DNA from: an uncultured Lachnospiraceae bacterium
GTDB lineage: Bacteria > Bacillota > Clostridia > Lachnospirales > Lachnospiraceae
Length of the DNA: 64,000 nucleotides
Assembly (NCBI GenBank): GCA_947173495.1
Contig: CAMWFQ010000010.1
Coordinates: 1-64,000 of the forward strand
Reading direction: 5' to 3'
Both the position numbers and the translations under genes were made by a program. Positions 44,365 to 52,628 of the stretch are shown piece by piece. The stretch's first letter is position 1, and each line of letters opens with the position of its first letter. The notes beneath the pieces were generated by a model. It was given only the letters and a program-made list of their open reading frames with translations. It searched no databases and was not told the origin of the DNA.

Positions 44365-45201
44365 CTATCCTTTGATTCCGCTGGTTGCCACCGACTCCAC
44401 AAACTGCTTCTGAAGGATCAGGTAAACAATGACAATAGGCAGGGCCGTCAGGGTACACGCCGCCATAGTCGCTCCCCATTTCATGTCGTTAAGCGTCCTG
44501 TACCGGTCAATGGCCACCTGCATAGTCGCCATATGATCGTTCTGTACTGTGACCATCATAGGCCACAAATAGTTATTCCAGGACCAGAAGAAATTCGTAA
44601 GAATCACTGTTGTCAATGTTGGCTTTGTCATCGGCACGATAATTTTAAAATAAATTCCCAGATGCCCGCTTCCGTCAATGAGCGCCGCCTGAATATAGTC
44701 ATCCGGCAGGCTCACCATACAGGAGACAAGCAAAAAAATGGAAAAGGAACTGACCGCACTTGGCAAAATCATGGCTGAGTAAGTACCCAAAAGCTTTAGT
44801 TTGGTGATCATCAGAAACAATGGAACAACCATAAGCTGAAAAGGCACCATCATAAAAGCCATGACCACTTTATTTAATATTTTCTGTCCGGGGAACCTCA
44901 GTTTCGTCAGCGCGTAGGCGACCATGCCCGACAGCCAGGCATTGAGGATCACTGTTACGAAGGACACGATCACGCTGTTTAAAAAGGTTCTCGGAACATC
45001 CATCGTCCGAAATACATACTGAAAATGTTCCAGTGTGATATGCTTCGGAATCAGATCCGGCGGATATTTGGCGATCTCATTTGAGGGCTTCAGCGCCGAG
45101 GAGACCATCCAGTAAAAAGGAAACATCGCCACTACAGCTCCCGCTATCAAAATTACAAATAAAACGATATCTATCACTTTCTGCTTTTTGTTTTTCTTCA
45201 T
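44365..45201 (-). CDS. Carbohydrate ABC transporter permease (MalG type)
   Basis: A 278-residue permease with six helices, the first at VIDIVLFVILIAGAVVAMFP. The EAA loop reads YIQAALIDGSGHLGIYFKII, which docks with a shared ATPase. It ends FVESVATSGIKG, a standard C-terminus of this family. It forms the membrane channel with the MalF-type permease encoded 9 bp upstream. No ATPase gene is in the operon, so a housekeeping MsmK-like ATPase must energise it. Confidence 0.93.
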   Translation of the reverse strand: MKKNKKQKVIDIVLFVILIAGAVVAMFPFYWMVSSALKPSNEIAKYPPDLIPKHITLEHFQYVFRTMDVPRTFLNSVIVSFVTVILNAWLSGMVAYALTKLRFPGQKILNKVVMAFMMVPFQLMVVPLFLMITKLKLLGTYSAMILPSAVSSFSIFLLVSCMVSLPDDYIQAALIDGSGHLGIYFKIIVPMTKPTLTTVILTNFFWSWNNYLWPMMVTVQNDHMATMQVAIDRYRTLNDMKWGATMAACTLTALPIVIVYLILQKQFVESVATSGIKG

Positions 45202-45210
45202 CCGCGCCCC

Positions 45211-46110
45211 CTATTCAATGTCACGTTTGAAAAATTTATTTTCCAGCACGCTGATCATCATGATCAGCAGACCAACCACCACTCCAATCGCAGAAGCATA
45301 ACTCATATCATGGAAGATGAATCCCTGCCGGTACAAATACAGCGACATCGTCGTCGAACTGCCCATAGGACCTCCCTCCGTCATAATATACGGTTCGTTA
45401 AAAAGCTGAAATGCCCAGATAGTAGCCATCATGATGCAGAACATGATCGTCGGATTCAGTAACGGCAGTTTGATTCTTCTGAAAATCTGAAAGCCGTTGG
45501 CTCCGTCGATCCGGGCGGCGTCAATATAATCTCTTGAAATCCCCTGATATGCCGCCAGAAAGATCACCGTATAATAGCCGATATCCATCCATGCTTTCAC
45601 CAGCGAAATGGAAAGCATGGACATTTTGGGGTCAGCCAGCCAGGTCACTCCCGGCAGGCCGACAGCTTCCAGCAGATAGTTGATCATCCCGTTAGAGCTC
45701 TGTAAAAGCCACTTCCATATAATAGAGATAATGACAGACCCCGTTACCACCGGCAGAAAATAAATTCCACGAAACAGATCCCTGCCGAAAAAGTTCCGGT
45801 TCAGGATACTGGCAAACGCCATCCCGCCCAGAATGGATGTGGGAATCTGAACGGCAAAGTAAATAAATGAATTCCTTACCGCCAGCCAGAAGGCAGAATC
45901 CTGAAAGAGCCGTATATAATTGTCAAGCCCGATAAATTTTGTAAATGAATTGGTCACCAGATCCCATTTTGCAAAGCTTCCCGCGATGGCCATAAAAACA
46001 GGATAGATCATAAACAACAGGCAGAATATAATATAGGGCAGAACAAATATTATCGCTTCCTTATCCCATTTTTCCTTTTTCCGGCCCGGTCGTTTTTTCA
46101 TAGGCTTCAC
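45211..46110 (-). CDS. Carbohydrate ABC transporter permease (MalF type)
   Basis: A 299-residue permease with six helices starting IIFVLPYIIFCLLFMIYPVF after a basic N-terminus. The EAA loop is YIDAARIDGANGFQIFRRIK. It pairs with the MalG-type permease downstream and receives sugar from the lipoprotein encoded just upstream, 3 bp away. Confidence 0.93.
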   Translation of the reverse strand: MKPMKKRPGRKKEKWDKEAIIFVLPYIIFCLLFMIYPVFMAIAGSFAKWDLVTNSFTKFIGLDNYIRLFQDSAFWLAVRNSFIYFAVQIPTSILGGMAFASILNRNFFGRDLFRGIYFLPVVTGSVIISIIWKWLLQSSNGMINYLLEAVGLPGVTWLADPKMSMLSISLVKAWMDIGYYTVIFLAAYQGISRDYIDAARIDGANGFQIFRRIKLPLLNPTIMFCIMMATIWAFQLFNEPYIMTEGGPMGSSTTMSLYLYRQGFIFHDMSYASAIGVVVGLLIMMISVLENKFFKRDIE

Positions 46111-46113
46111 CCC

Positions 46114-47550
46114 CTATTTACTCTGCAGGATCTTGTTTGCCTCCGCTTCGGCCCAGTCAAGAGCCTCCTGTGCTCCCATTTCTCCATACGCCACTTTCAG
46201 GAAGGCTGTCTGCAGAGGCAGCATGATATCGCACTCATGCAGGGTATTCATGTCAGAGATGGTAGAATTTTTTCCAATCTCCAGAAGTTCGACAGCACTT
46301 TCTCCAAACTGTTCAAACACCGGTCTGATGGTTTCGTTCTCCTGTACATCTTTTAAGCATGGATATTCTCCGGAAACTGCAAAGTCCTTTGCGCATTGTT
46401 CATCGGAAAGTAAAAATTTAATAAATTCCCAGGAGGCACGCCGTACCCTGTCGCGCTCTTCTCCTTCTTCCACTCCCAGCTCGTCAATAATACAGAAATT
46501 TCTCACAAATCCGTAAGTATCCACTTCGCCCCGCTCTGTTCCATCCGGTACAGGGATAGGCCCCATAACAAACTCAAAATCTTCTGCTGCGGAATTCTTG
46601 ATGGATGCCAGCATATCCGACTGCCCTCTGGCGGATGCCGTCTGTCCGGTTATAAAGGGATCAATATCCCAAAGCTCCTTGTATGCCCATCCCTCATCAA
46701 ACAGCTTCTCATAAAACTCGTAAACCTTACGCATATTTTCATTATTGAATATAACGGATGCTCCGTCCTCCGCCACCGTCTGGTTGCCTCCGTTTGCCGC
46801 AATATAGAACGGATACATGGTAAACTGCCATCTCCACCACTCTTCTCCCATCCAGGGGGCAATGGCCCAGCGTTTGTTATCGGGATCTGTCACTTTCTGT
46901 GCAAAATCATAATATTCGGAATAGGTCCGGGGCGGATTTGCCGGATCCCACTTGATTTCCTCCATCATTTTTTTGTTATAAAACATGACATTGGGGGAGG
47001 TATACCAGGAAATAGAATATGTATTTCCATCTACCCAGGTATAATTCAGGTCCGGATCCATTCTGGCCATCTGTTCCTCAAAATCCGGGAAATTGTTCAG
47101 CGGGTAAAGCAGCCCGTTGTTCACATACCACAGATCTTCAATATTCAGAGACTGATGAATATTGGAGTTGGTCCTGGACTGAATATAAGTCATCAGCATC
47201 TCATTATCCGTATTATCAGGCGCTACGCTTCCGCTCACCTTGATGTTGGGATGCAGATTCATAAACTCCTCCACCTGCTGCTGCCCCAGCTCGATTCTTT
47301 CCGGCGTCTCATAATACCAGTAACGTATGGTTGTTTCCGGCATATTGGAAATATCTTCCGCCGTAATCCAGTCTGTCCCTGTACCCGTGCCCGAAGAATC
47401 ACTTTCCGTCCCCGCCTGACTTTTCGTATCCGCCTGTACTTTTTCTGCTGATTCTTTCGTTTCTTCTGATCCGGTGCCGCAGCCTCCCAAAAGGCCAGAA
47501 CACAGAATCATTCCCATACATAATGCTGTCAGTCTTCTGCTCTTTCTCAT
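46114..47550 (-). CDS. Sugar-binding lipoprotein of the ABC importer
   Basis: A 478-residue family 1 extracellular solute-binding protein. Signal peptide residues 1-23 end in LLGGC with lipidation at Cys24; a low-complexity linker (TGSEETKES...) follows, then the binding domain (TIRYWYYETPERIE, FMNLHPNIKVSGS). ATG 47550 (MRKSRRL) is chosen for the signal peptide and GGAGGTATTCC site; the frame runs on to 47697 without support. It binds an oligosaccharide outside the membrane and delivers it to the two permeases. Size suits oligo- rather than monosaccharide. Confidence 0.9.
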   Translation of the reverse strand: MRKSRRLTALCMGMILCSGLLGGCGTGSEETKESAEKVQADTKSQAGTESDSSGTGTGTDWITAEDISNMPETTIRYWYYETPERIELGQQQVEEFMNLHPNIKVSGSVAPDNTDNEMLMTYIQSRTNSNIHQSLNIEDLWYVNNGLLYPLNNFPDFEEQMARMDPDLNYTWVDGNTYSISWYTSPNVMFYNKKMMEEIKWDPANPPRTYSEYYDFAQKVTDPDNKRWAIAPWMGEEWWRWQFTMYPFYIAANGGNQTVAEDGASVIFNNENMRKVYEFYEKLFDEGWAYKELWDIDPFITGQTASARGQSDMLASIKNSAAEDFEFVMGPIPVPDGTERGEVDTYGFVRNFCIIDELGVEEGEERDRVRRASWEFIKFLLSDEQCAKDFAVSGEYPCLKDVQENETIRPVFEQFGESAVELLEIGKNSTISDMNTLHECDIMLPLQTAFLKVAYGEMGAQEALDWAEAEANKILQSK

Positions 47551-47711
47551 TGGAATACCTCCTGTTCTTTTGTTGTCCCCCGCCGATATGGCGCCTATCG
47601 GCTTCGTCTTCCTTCTCTCTGTTTCATTCATAATATTATGTTTCAGATATTGCTGCTCGATCTGCGAAATTATCGCAAAATTCAGCTTCTTATCCAATAT
47701 CTTCTGAAAAT

Positions 47712-47740
47712 ATATTATCTCCGGCAGCTCATTTTGTCAA
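47712..47740 (-). promoter_or_regulatory. Promoter of the sugar ABC / GH2 operon
   Basis: Minus strand TTGACA (47740-47735), 17-bp spacer, TAATAT (47717-47712), a near-perfect sigma-A promoter. TAACTTGACA at 47744-47735 recurs in the LacI gene promoter, and the AAGTTA-N14-TAACTT dyad just upstream is a candidate LacI operator. Confidence 0.75.
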
Positions 47741-47826
47741 GTTATTTTATTGTTTTTGTAACTTTATTTTTATATAATTTTTCAAAAAAATAACTGTTGC
47801 ATCACCATTTTGTAAATCCCTATTTA

Positions 47827-47975
47827 TTCCGGACAGACAGGAAGTTTTTCTCCCTGCCCGCGTGCGGGGCGCATGCTGCGTAAGCAGCAAATTTCTCTGT
47901 GCGCCCCTGCTCACCGCGCGGCCCGCACGCCGCTTTAGCGGTATATTCCTCTGTGCGGGCCTGCGCATAAAAAAA
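47827..47975. repeat. Family A structured repeats, three modules
   Basis: Modules in order: ACAGGAAGTTTTTCTCCCTG with CCCGCGTGC (compare 30855), GGGGCGCA-TGCTGC-GTAA-GCAGC-AAATTTCTCTG-TGCGCCCC (compare 27058), and GGCCCGCAC-GCCGC-TTTA-GCGG-TATATTCCTCT-GTGCGGGCC ending CTGCGCATAAAAAA. The last two share the nested outer-stem/inner-hairpin/one-sided-bulge design. Confidence 0.65.
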
Positions 47976-48010
47976 CGCCGGTCCCGGCTTTTCCCGGAAC
48001 CAACGTCTTT
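47974..48010 (-). terminator. Terminator of the LacI-family gene
   Basis: Minus strand: ACGTTGGTTCCGG-GAAAAG-CCGGGACCGGCGT followed by TTTTTTT. Confidence 0.7.
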
Positions 48011-48029
48011 TTTAGTCTGTGTTTCCTTT

Positions 48030-49049
48030 TTATTTAATTACCTTTACGGAAGCCCCTTTCTCCAATTCTCCTATGACGCTTCTGACTGTGGGTGTAAAGA
48101 TTCCCCCTGACTGCACTCTTTTGATCAGGAGCTTTACCGCCTTTCTTCCCAGCGTCTCTCTTTTGACTGCATAGGTACACAGCCTTGGATGATGCAGATA
48201 TGCCATTTGGATTCCGTCAAATCCGGCTATGGACACATCATCCGGCACGCGCACTCCCCGGTCGTTCAGCGCGTTGATCAGCCATAGCGCCAGTTCATCA
48301 TTCCCACAGAACCAGGCCGTAGGCGGATCACTCATCTGCATAATTTTATCCGCAAGTGCTTCCACCTCATCCTTTGTAAAATTTCCCTGTTCCGTCTTCT
48401 GCAGGAGTTCGTACTCGTCTTTTCTCTCTATTCCCGCCTCCGCCAGTGCATAGCGGTATCCCTGAAGACGCTCCTTAAAGCTGCTGTAAACGCCTATATT
48501 GGCTATATAACCAATCTTCTCATGCCCGCATGAAAGAATGTACTTTGTGACAAGGTAAGCGCCGTCAATATTGGCACTCAGAACACAGTCCGCAGGCACT
48601 CCATAATGATGAAGCAGCATCATGACGCAGGGGATCTTCTCTCTCACATAATGCTCAAGATAATTCCTTCTGATCCATCCCAGGAGGATAACCCCTGCCG
48701 CATCTGTCTCATAGAACACACTGGGAATGATACATTTCTCCTGCATTGTATCATTTACACTGATCATCATCATGCTGTATCCCAACTCCGCCGAATTTCT
48801 CAGAATACTGGAAATCAGCGGGAGGAAAAATTCGCTGTCGCGGTCAAACCGGTCATCCACAATCAACAGCAGATTCCTCCTCTTCATCCTGATTTTCTGC
48901 AGGCCGCGGTAATCCAGCTCCTTTGCTTTTTCCATGATCTTTTCCCTCAGAGTATCACTGATGCCAGGCTTTCCGTTGATTGCCAAGGATACCGCATTCT
49001 TGGATATATTCAGCGAATCCGCTATGTCTTGCATTGATGTCTTTGCCAT
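48030..49049 (-). CDS. LacI family transcriptional regulator
   Basis: A 339-residue repressor. The N-terminal helix-turn-helix is MQDIADSLNISKNAVSLAIN followed by the hinge helix, then the periplasmic-binding-like sensor (LLLIVDDRFDRDSEF, CGHEKIGYIANIGVYSSF, TAWFCGNDELALWLINAL, VSIAGFDGIQMAYL). It lies just upstream of the sugar ABC/GH2 operon in the same direction, with its own promoter, and most likely represses that operon until the imported sugar binds. ATG 49049 is favoured over the frame start at 49061. Confidence 0.92.
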   Translation of the reverse strand: MAKTSMQDIADSLNISKNAVSLAINGKPGISDTLREKIMEKAKELDYRGLQKIRMKRRNLLLIVDDRFDRDSEFFLPLISSILRNSAELGYSMMMISVNDTMQEKCIIPSVFYETDAAGVILLGWIRRNYLEHYVREKIPCVMMLLHHYGVPADCVLSANIDGAYLVTKYILSCGHEKIGYIANIGVYSSFKERLQGYRYALAEAGIERKDEYELLQKTEQGNFTKDEVEALADKIMQMSDPPTAWFCGNDELALWLINALNDRGVRVPDDVSIAGFDGIQMAYLHHPRLCTYAVKRETLGRKAVKLLIKRVQSGGIFTPTVRSVIGELEKGASVKVIK

Positions 49050-49161
49050 GATTTCCCCCACTTCAGTCCTGGCAGCAGCGTATGTCCCTTATTGCCGGTC
49101 AGATTTTATTTGCATCCGGTTATTCCGCGAGATGCGGAGTCCGTTGTTTTTATACATTTCC

Positions 49162-49191
49162 ATTATAATCCCGTTTTCTCTTTTTTGTCAA
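49162..49191 (-). promoter_or_regulatory. Promoter of the LacI-family gene
   Basis: Minus strand TTGACA (49191-49186), 18-bp spacer, TATAAT (49167-49162). A second TAACTTGACA at 49205-49196 matches that in the sugar operon promoter. Confidence 0.65.
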
Positions 49192-49197
49192 GCATTG

Positions 49198-49425
49198 TCA
49201 AGTTACTCTCCGTTTCATCTGATAAGCCAGCGTTACACCATCTTCAAATTCCTGCCATTTCTGTATGAAATCCGTTTTATCCACATTTATCCACGTAAAA
49301 ATCGTGATTCCTTCTGATCTTTTCTTATGACGTTTCCCATCATATATCTGTTTCAAATATCCAAGCCAAATGGACATGCTTGCATGTCCGCTTGGCTCGT
49401 TGCCCGCGGGAATAAATGATTTCAC
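49198..49425 (-). CDS. Doubtful small open frame with hairpin repeat
   Basis: A 75-codon frame (MKSFIPAGNEPSGHASMSIW ... MKRRVT) without a ribosome site or a family I recognise. It contains a perfect hairpin GGACATGC-TT-GCATGTCC (49372-49389) and two tandem TTATCCAC words (49277-49293). It may be an intergenic repeat rather than a gene; the C-terminal stretch (WINVDKTDFIQKWQEFEDGV) looks protein-like. Confidence 0.25.
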   Translation of the reverse strand: MKSFIPAGNEPSGHASMSIWLGYLKQIYDGKRHKKRSEGITIFTWINVDKTDFIQKWQEFEDGVTLAYQMKRRVT

Positions 49426-49450
49426 AGCCCGATCTTCTGAAACCGTTTCA

Positions 49451-49478
49451 TTGACAATCCCGGGAGACCTGCTATACT
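49451..49478 (+). promoter_or_regulatory. Promoter of the lipoprotein gene
   Basis: TTGACA at 49451-49456 and TATACT at 49473-49478, 16-bp spacing, followed by GAGGGAGG and the start codon at 49506. Confidence 0.65.
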
Positions 49479-49505
49479 AATACATTCAGAGGGAGGAAAT
49501 GAACT

Positions 49506-50126
49506 ATGGTAAGAAAAGCACTGATTGCAGCGCTGACGGCAGCACTGGTATTATCCGTACCAGCCTGTGGCGACGCCGCAAAGAATACGAATGAAAGCCG
49601 GGAAGCAGAGGTTCTGGCGGCAGACGATACTTACGCCGATGAAAAATCTCCGGACAGCGAAAAGGCAACGACCGGAGATAAAGGGGAATCGACACAGGAC
49701 ACTGAGGAGGAAGGGACAGCGCAATATATGATCTATCTCTTTTGTGTCAGCGAATTTGAATTAAAGGATGACATACTGACAGTGTCTTCTGAAAATGTGA
49801 CAGATATCAGCTATGACGGAGAGCCGGTACAGCTGGAGGACTACCTCTTTTCCATCAGCTATCCAGTGGCGTGGAACTGCGTATGGGAAACCGTACATTT
49901 TGACTCCGCCGGCTCTTCCTTCACGGATGGAAGCGATTTTGAAGAAACTGCCTTATGCATAGATCATGACCGGAACAGCTTTCTGCATCAATATGATACG
50001 GACAGTCCTGTGGAACTGAACTCTCCCGAACTTCTGTACGGCACACTCAGTGTGACAGTTGAAAATGATAGGATCACCGACGTACGCACTCTTTATATGG
50101 ACCGGCCGGCAGGAAGGCACGGTTAA
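49506..50126 (+). CDS. Predicted lipoprotein of unknown function
   Basis: A 206-residue protein with a signal peptide (KALIAALTAALVLSVPAC) and a lipobox cysteine at 21, an acidic, low-complexity linker to about residue 75, then a beta-rich domain (YMIYLFCVSEFELKDDILTV, VTDISYDGEPVQLEDYLFSI). It should be anchored on the outer face of the membrane. ATG 49506 has GGGAGG upstream and its own promoter. I do not recognise the family. It stands alone just before the trp T-box. Confidence 0.72.
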   Translation: MVRKALIAALTAALVLSVPACGDAAKNTNESREAEVLAADDTYADEKSPDSEKATTGDKGESTQDTEEEGTAQYMIYLFCVSEFELKDDILTVSSENVTDISYDGEPVQLEDYLFSISYPVAWNCVWETVHFDSAGSSFTDGSDFEETALCIDHDRNSFLHQYDTDSPVELNSPELLYGTLSVTVENDRITDVRTLYMDRPAGRHG

Positions 50127-50176
50127 CAGAAAAAATTTCTGACAGAAAAGCAAAAAATCTGACAGAAAATTTTCTG

Positions 50177-50205
50177 TTGACAATTATAAATTCCAGTGGT
50201 AAAAT
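50177..50205 (+). promoter_or_regulatory. Promoter of the trp operon
   Basis: TTGACA at 50177-50182 and TAAAAT at 50200-50205, 17-bp spacing, immediately upstream of the T-box leader. Confidence 0.75.
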
Positions 50206-50209
50206 CATT

Positions 50210-50514
50210 TTCAATTTAATAGTTTAATACTTCAAACCGATGAAGCGGAGATAACGGCAATGATGCCTTTACAGAGAGCCCGGGATGCTGAGAACCGGGT
50301 GAGAAACAAGTTGTCAAATGGACCGCTGAGGGCGCAGTCAAATGTGATTTTCACAGAGTATTCTGCGACGTTGCAGGCAGACGTCATTTGCCGGGGATAT
50401 GTTGGTATCCTGCCAAGAGCACGGGTCATACCGTGAATGCAAGGTGGCACCGCGGATAATATTTGAATTATTCGTCCTTGACAGAATATATCATTCTGTC
50501 AGGGACGTTTTTTT
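50210..50514 (+). promoter_or_regulatory. T-box riboswitch specific for tRNA-Trp
   Basis: A ~300-nt leader with the conserved T-box sequence AAGGTGGCACCGCGG at 50441-50455, whose central bases pair with the tRNA acceptor end. The Stem I region has AGAGAGCCCGGGATGCTGAG, and the specifier codon is most likely TGG at 50319-50321 (AAATGGACC context), matching tryptophan. Uncharged tRNA-Trp stabilises the antiterminator; otherwise the terminator stem forms. It heads trpEGDCFBA, so it couples the operon to tryptophan shortage. Confidence 0.92.
50473..50514 (+). terminator. T-box controlled terminator
   Basis: CGTCCTTGACAGAAT (50473-50487) pairs with ATTCTGTCAGGGACG (50493-50507), followed by a T-run at 50508-50514. 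Confidence 0.85.
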
Positions 50515-50572
50515 TATGCGCAGGCCCGCATAAGGAAGTTTGCTGCTGATGCAGCCTGCGGAAAATAATTCT
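50515..50572. repeat. Family A repeat in inverted orientation
   Basis: The reverse complement reads CCGCAGGCTGCATCAGCAGC AAACTTCCTTATGCGGGCCT GCGCATAAAAAA, matching the module at about 26980-27010. It fuses with the T-run of the T-box terminator. Confidence 0.55.
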
Positions 50573-50591
50573 ATCTGGAGGTATACAGCTT

Positions 50592-52058
50592 ATGAAAATT
50601 TTACCTGATTTATGCAAGGTTCAGGCCCTCGCCGCTGCCGGAAAGTACAGGGTGCTGCCGGTCAGCTGTGAGATTTTATCGGACTTTATCACACCAATCG
50701 AGACCATACGGATCCTGAAAAATGTATCGGCTCATTGCTATCTGCTGGAATCCGCGCAGGCAGACGAGACCTGGGGGCGCTACACTTTCCTGGGCTTTGA
50801 CCCGAAGCTGGAAATCACCTGCCTGGACGGCATCATGAAAATCGGAAGCCTTACGGTGAAGACGGATCATCCCTCCGATTATCTGCGCCAGATTCTTGCC
50901 GAGCACAAAAGTCCCCGCTTTGATTACCTCCCGTCCTTTACAGGCGGGCTTGTGGGCTATTTTTCTTACGATTATCTGGGATACAGCGAACCATCCGCCA
51001 AATGTGATGTGGCGGATACCGAGGCATTTAAGGATGTGGATCTGATGCTTTTTGACAAGGTTATCGCTTTTGACCACTTACGGCAAAAGATCATCCTTAT
51101 GGTAAATATGACGCTGGATGATGGGGAAGCGGGCTATCACAAAGCGGTTATGGAATTAAAACAGCTGATTTCGCTTCTGAAAAACGGAGAGAAAAAAAAG
51201 GAGACAGGCGGAAGGCTGCTGGGAGAGGTCACGCCGTTATTTGACAAAGAGCAGTTCTGCCGTATGGTTGAAAAAGCAAAATATCATATCCGCGAGGGCG
51301 ATATTTTCCAGATTGTGCTCTCCAACCGCTTAAGCGCTCCTTTTGAGGGCAGCCTCTTTCACGCCTACCGGGTGCTGCGCACCATCAACCCCTCTCCCTA
51401 TATGTTTTACTTTTCGGGTACCGACGTGGAGGTGGCAGGGGCTTCCCCCGAGACTCTGGTCAAGCTGGAAAACGGGGTACTGCACACCTTTCCCCTTGCC
51501 GGCACAAGGCCAAGAGGCAGGACCGGCGAAGAAGACAAATTGCTGGAGGCGGAGCTTCTGGCCGATGAAAAGGAGCTTGCCGAGCACAATATGCTGGTGG
51601 ATCTGGGCAGAAATGACCTGGGGAAAATCAGCGGGTTCGGCACAGTCCAGGTGGAAAAGCTGCACAGTATTGAACGTTTCTCCCATGTCATGCACATCGG
51701 TTCTACCGTGCGCGGTCAGATCAGGGAAGACTGTGACGCGCTGGATGCCATCGAGGCAGTTCTCCCGGCGGGAACTCTTTCCGGCGCTCCCAAGATCAGA
51801 GCCTGCCAGCTCATCGGGGAGCTGGAAAACAATAAGCGCGGGATCTACGGCGGTGCCGTGGGATACATCGACTTTACAGGAAATATGGACACCTGCATCG
51901 CAATCCGCATTGCTTATAAAAAGAACGGCAGAGTGTTTGTGAGAAGCGGGGCCGGAATCGTTGCGGATTCCATTCCCGAAAAAGAATACGAAGAATGCCT
52001 GAACAAGGCGAAATCTTCGCTGGAAGCGCTAAGACTTGCACAGGAGGCGGAATTATGA
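50592..52058 (+). CDS. trpE: Anthranilate synthase component I
   Basis: A 488-residue chorismate-utilising enzyme. The tryptophan feedback-site motif is present as LLESAQ near residue 53. The C-terminal catalytic domain has EGDIFQIVLSNRL, INPSPYMFYF, AGTRPRGRTGEEDKLLEAEL, GTLSGAPKIRACQLIGELE and RSGAGIVADSIPEKEYEEC. With TrpG it converts chorismate and glutamine to anthranilate. ATG 50592 follows TGGAGG. First gene of the operon; control is by the T-box, with allosteric inhibition inferred from the LLES motif. Confidence 0.96.
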   Translation: MKILPDLCKVQALAAAGKYRVLPVSCEILSDFITPIETIRILKNVSAHCYLLESAQADETWGRYTFLGFDPKLEITCLDGIMKIGSLTVKTDHPSDYLRQILAEHKSPRFDYLPSFTGGLVGYFSYDYLGYSEPSAKCDVADTEAFKDVDLMLFDKVIAFDHLRQKIILMVNMTLDDGEAGYHKAVMELKQLISLLKNGEKKKETGGRLLGEVTPLFDKEQFCRMVEKAKYHIREGDIFQIVLSNRLSAPFEGSLFHAYRVLRTINPSPYMFYFSGTDVEVAGASPETLVKLENGVLHTFPLAGTRPRGRTGEEDKLLEAELLADEKELAEHNMLVDLGRNDLGKISGFGTVQVEKLHSIERFSHVMHIGSTVRGQIREDCDALDAIEAVLPAGTLSGAPKIRACQLIGELENNKRGIYGGAVGYIDFTGNMDTCIAIRIAYKKNGRVFVRSGAGIVADSIPEKEYEECLNKAKSSLEALRLAQEAEL

Positions 52059-52624
52059 TTCTTTTGATTGATAACTATGACAGCTTTTCCTACAATCTTT
52101 TTCAGCTTGTGGGGGAAATAAACCCGGAAATCAAAGTAATCCGCAACGATGAAATGACTGTGGACGAAATCCGGACGCTTGCCCCCGAGCGCATCATCCT
52201 TTCCCCCGGCCCCGGCAGGCCCGGGGATGCGGGGGTAATTGTGGAGGTTGTAAAAAAGCTTGGCGGAGAAATCCCCATTCTCGGCGTCTGCCTGGGGCAT
52301 CAGGCCATCTGCATGGCCTTCGGCGCAACCGTCACCTATGCCAGAAGACTGATGCACGGAAAACAGTCCGATGTGAAATTTGATCCGGACTGCCCTCTCT
52401 TTAAGGAATGCCCTCCGGTCGCCCCCGTGGCCCGTTATCATTCCCTTGCGGCAGATGCGGACACGATTCCGGAGGAATTGAAAATCACCGCCCTCACCAC
52501 GGACGGGGAGGTAATGGCAGTACAGCATAAAAAATATCCTGTCTATGGGGTTCAGTTCCATCCGGAATCCATTATGACCCCGAATGGAAAACAGATACTG
52601 AAAAATTTTATAAAGGAGATCTAA
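52055..52624 (+). CDS. trpG: Anthranilate synthase component II (glutamine amidotransferase)
   Basis: A 189-residue class I amidotransferase. [18 protein letters not shown] opens the protein, the catalytic cysteine is in GVCLGHQ and the catalytic histidine in GVQFHPES. It supplies ammonia to TrpE; the same protein may also serve folate synthesis if no pabA exists. ATG 52055 overlaps the trpE stop (ATGA), with AGGAGG upstream. It is not fused to trpD. Confidence 0.95.
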   Translation: MILLIDNYDSFSYNLFQLVGEINPEIKVIRNDEMTVDEIRTLAPERIILSPGPGRPGDAGVIVEVVKKLGGEIPILGVCLGHQAICMAFGATVTYARRLMHGKQSDVKFDPDCPLFKECPPVAPVARYHSLAADADTIPEELKITALTTDGEVMAVQHKKYPVYGVQFHPESIMTPNGKQILKNFIKEI

Positions 52625-52628
52625 AATT

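Larger units (their letters stand above)
47551..48029. other. Intergenic region between the sugar operon and its LacI gene
   Basis: About 480 bases with no gene. It contains the operon promoter (47712-47740), an inverted repeat AAGTTA-N14-TAACTT (47739-47764), the family A repeats (47827-47975) and the lacI terminator (47974-48010). Confidence 0.7.
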
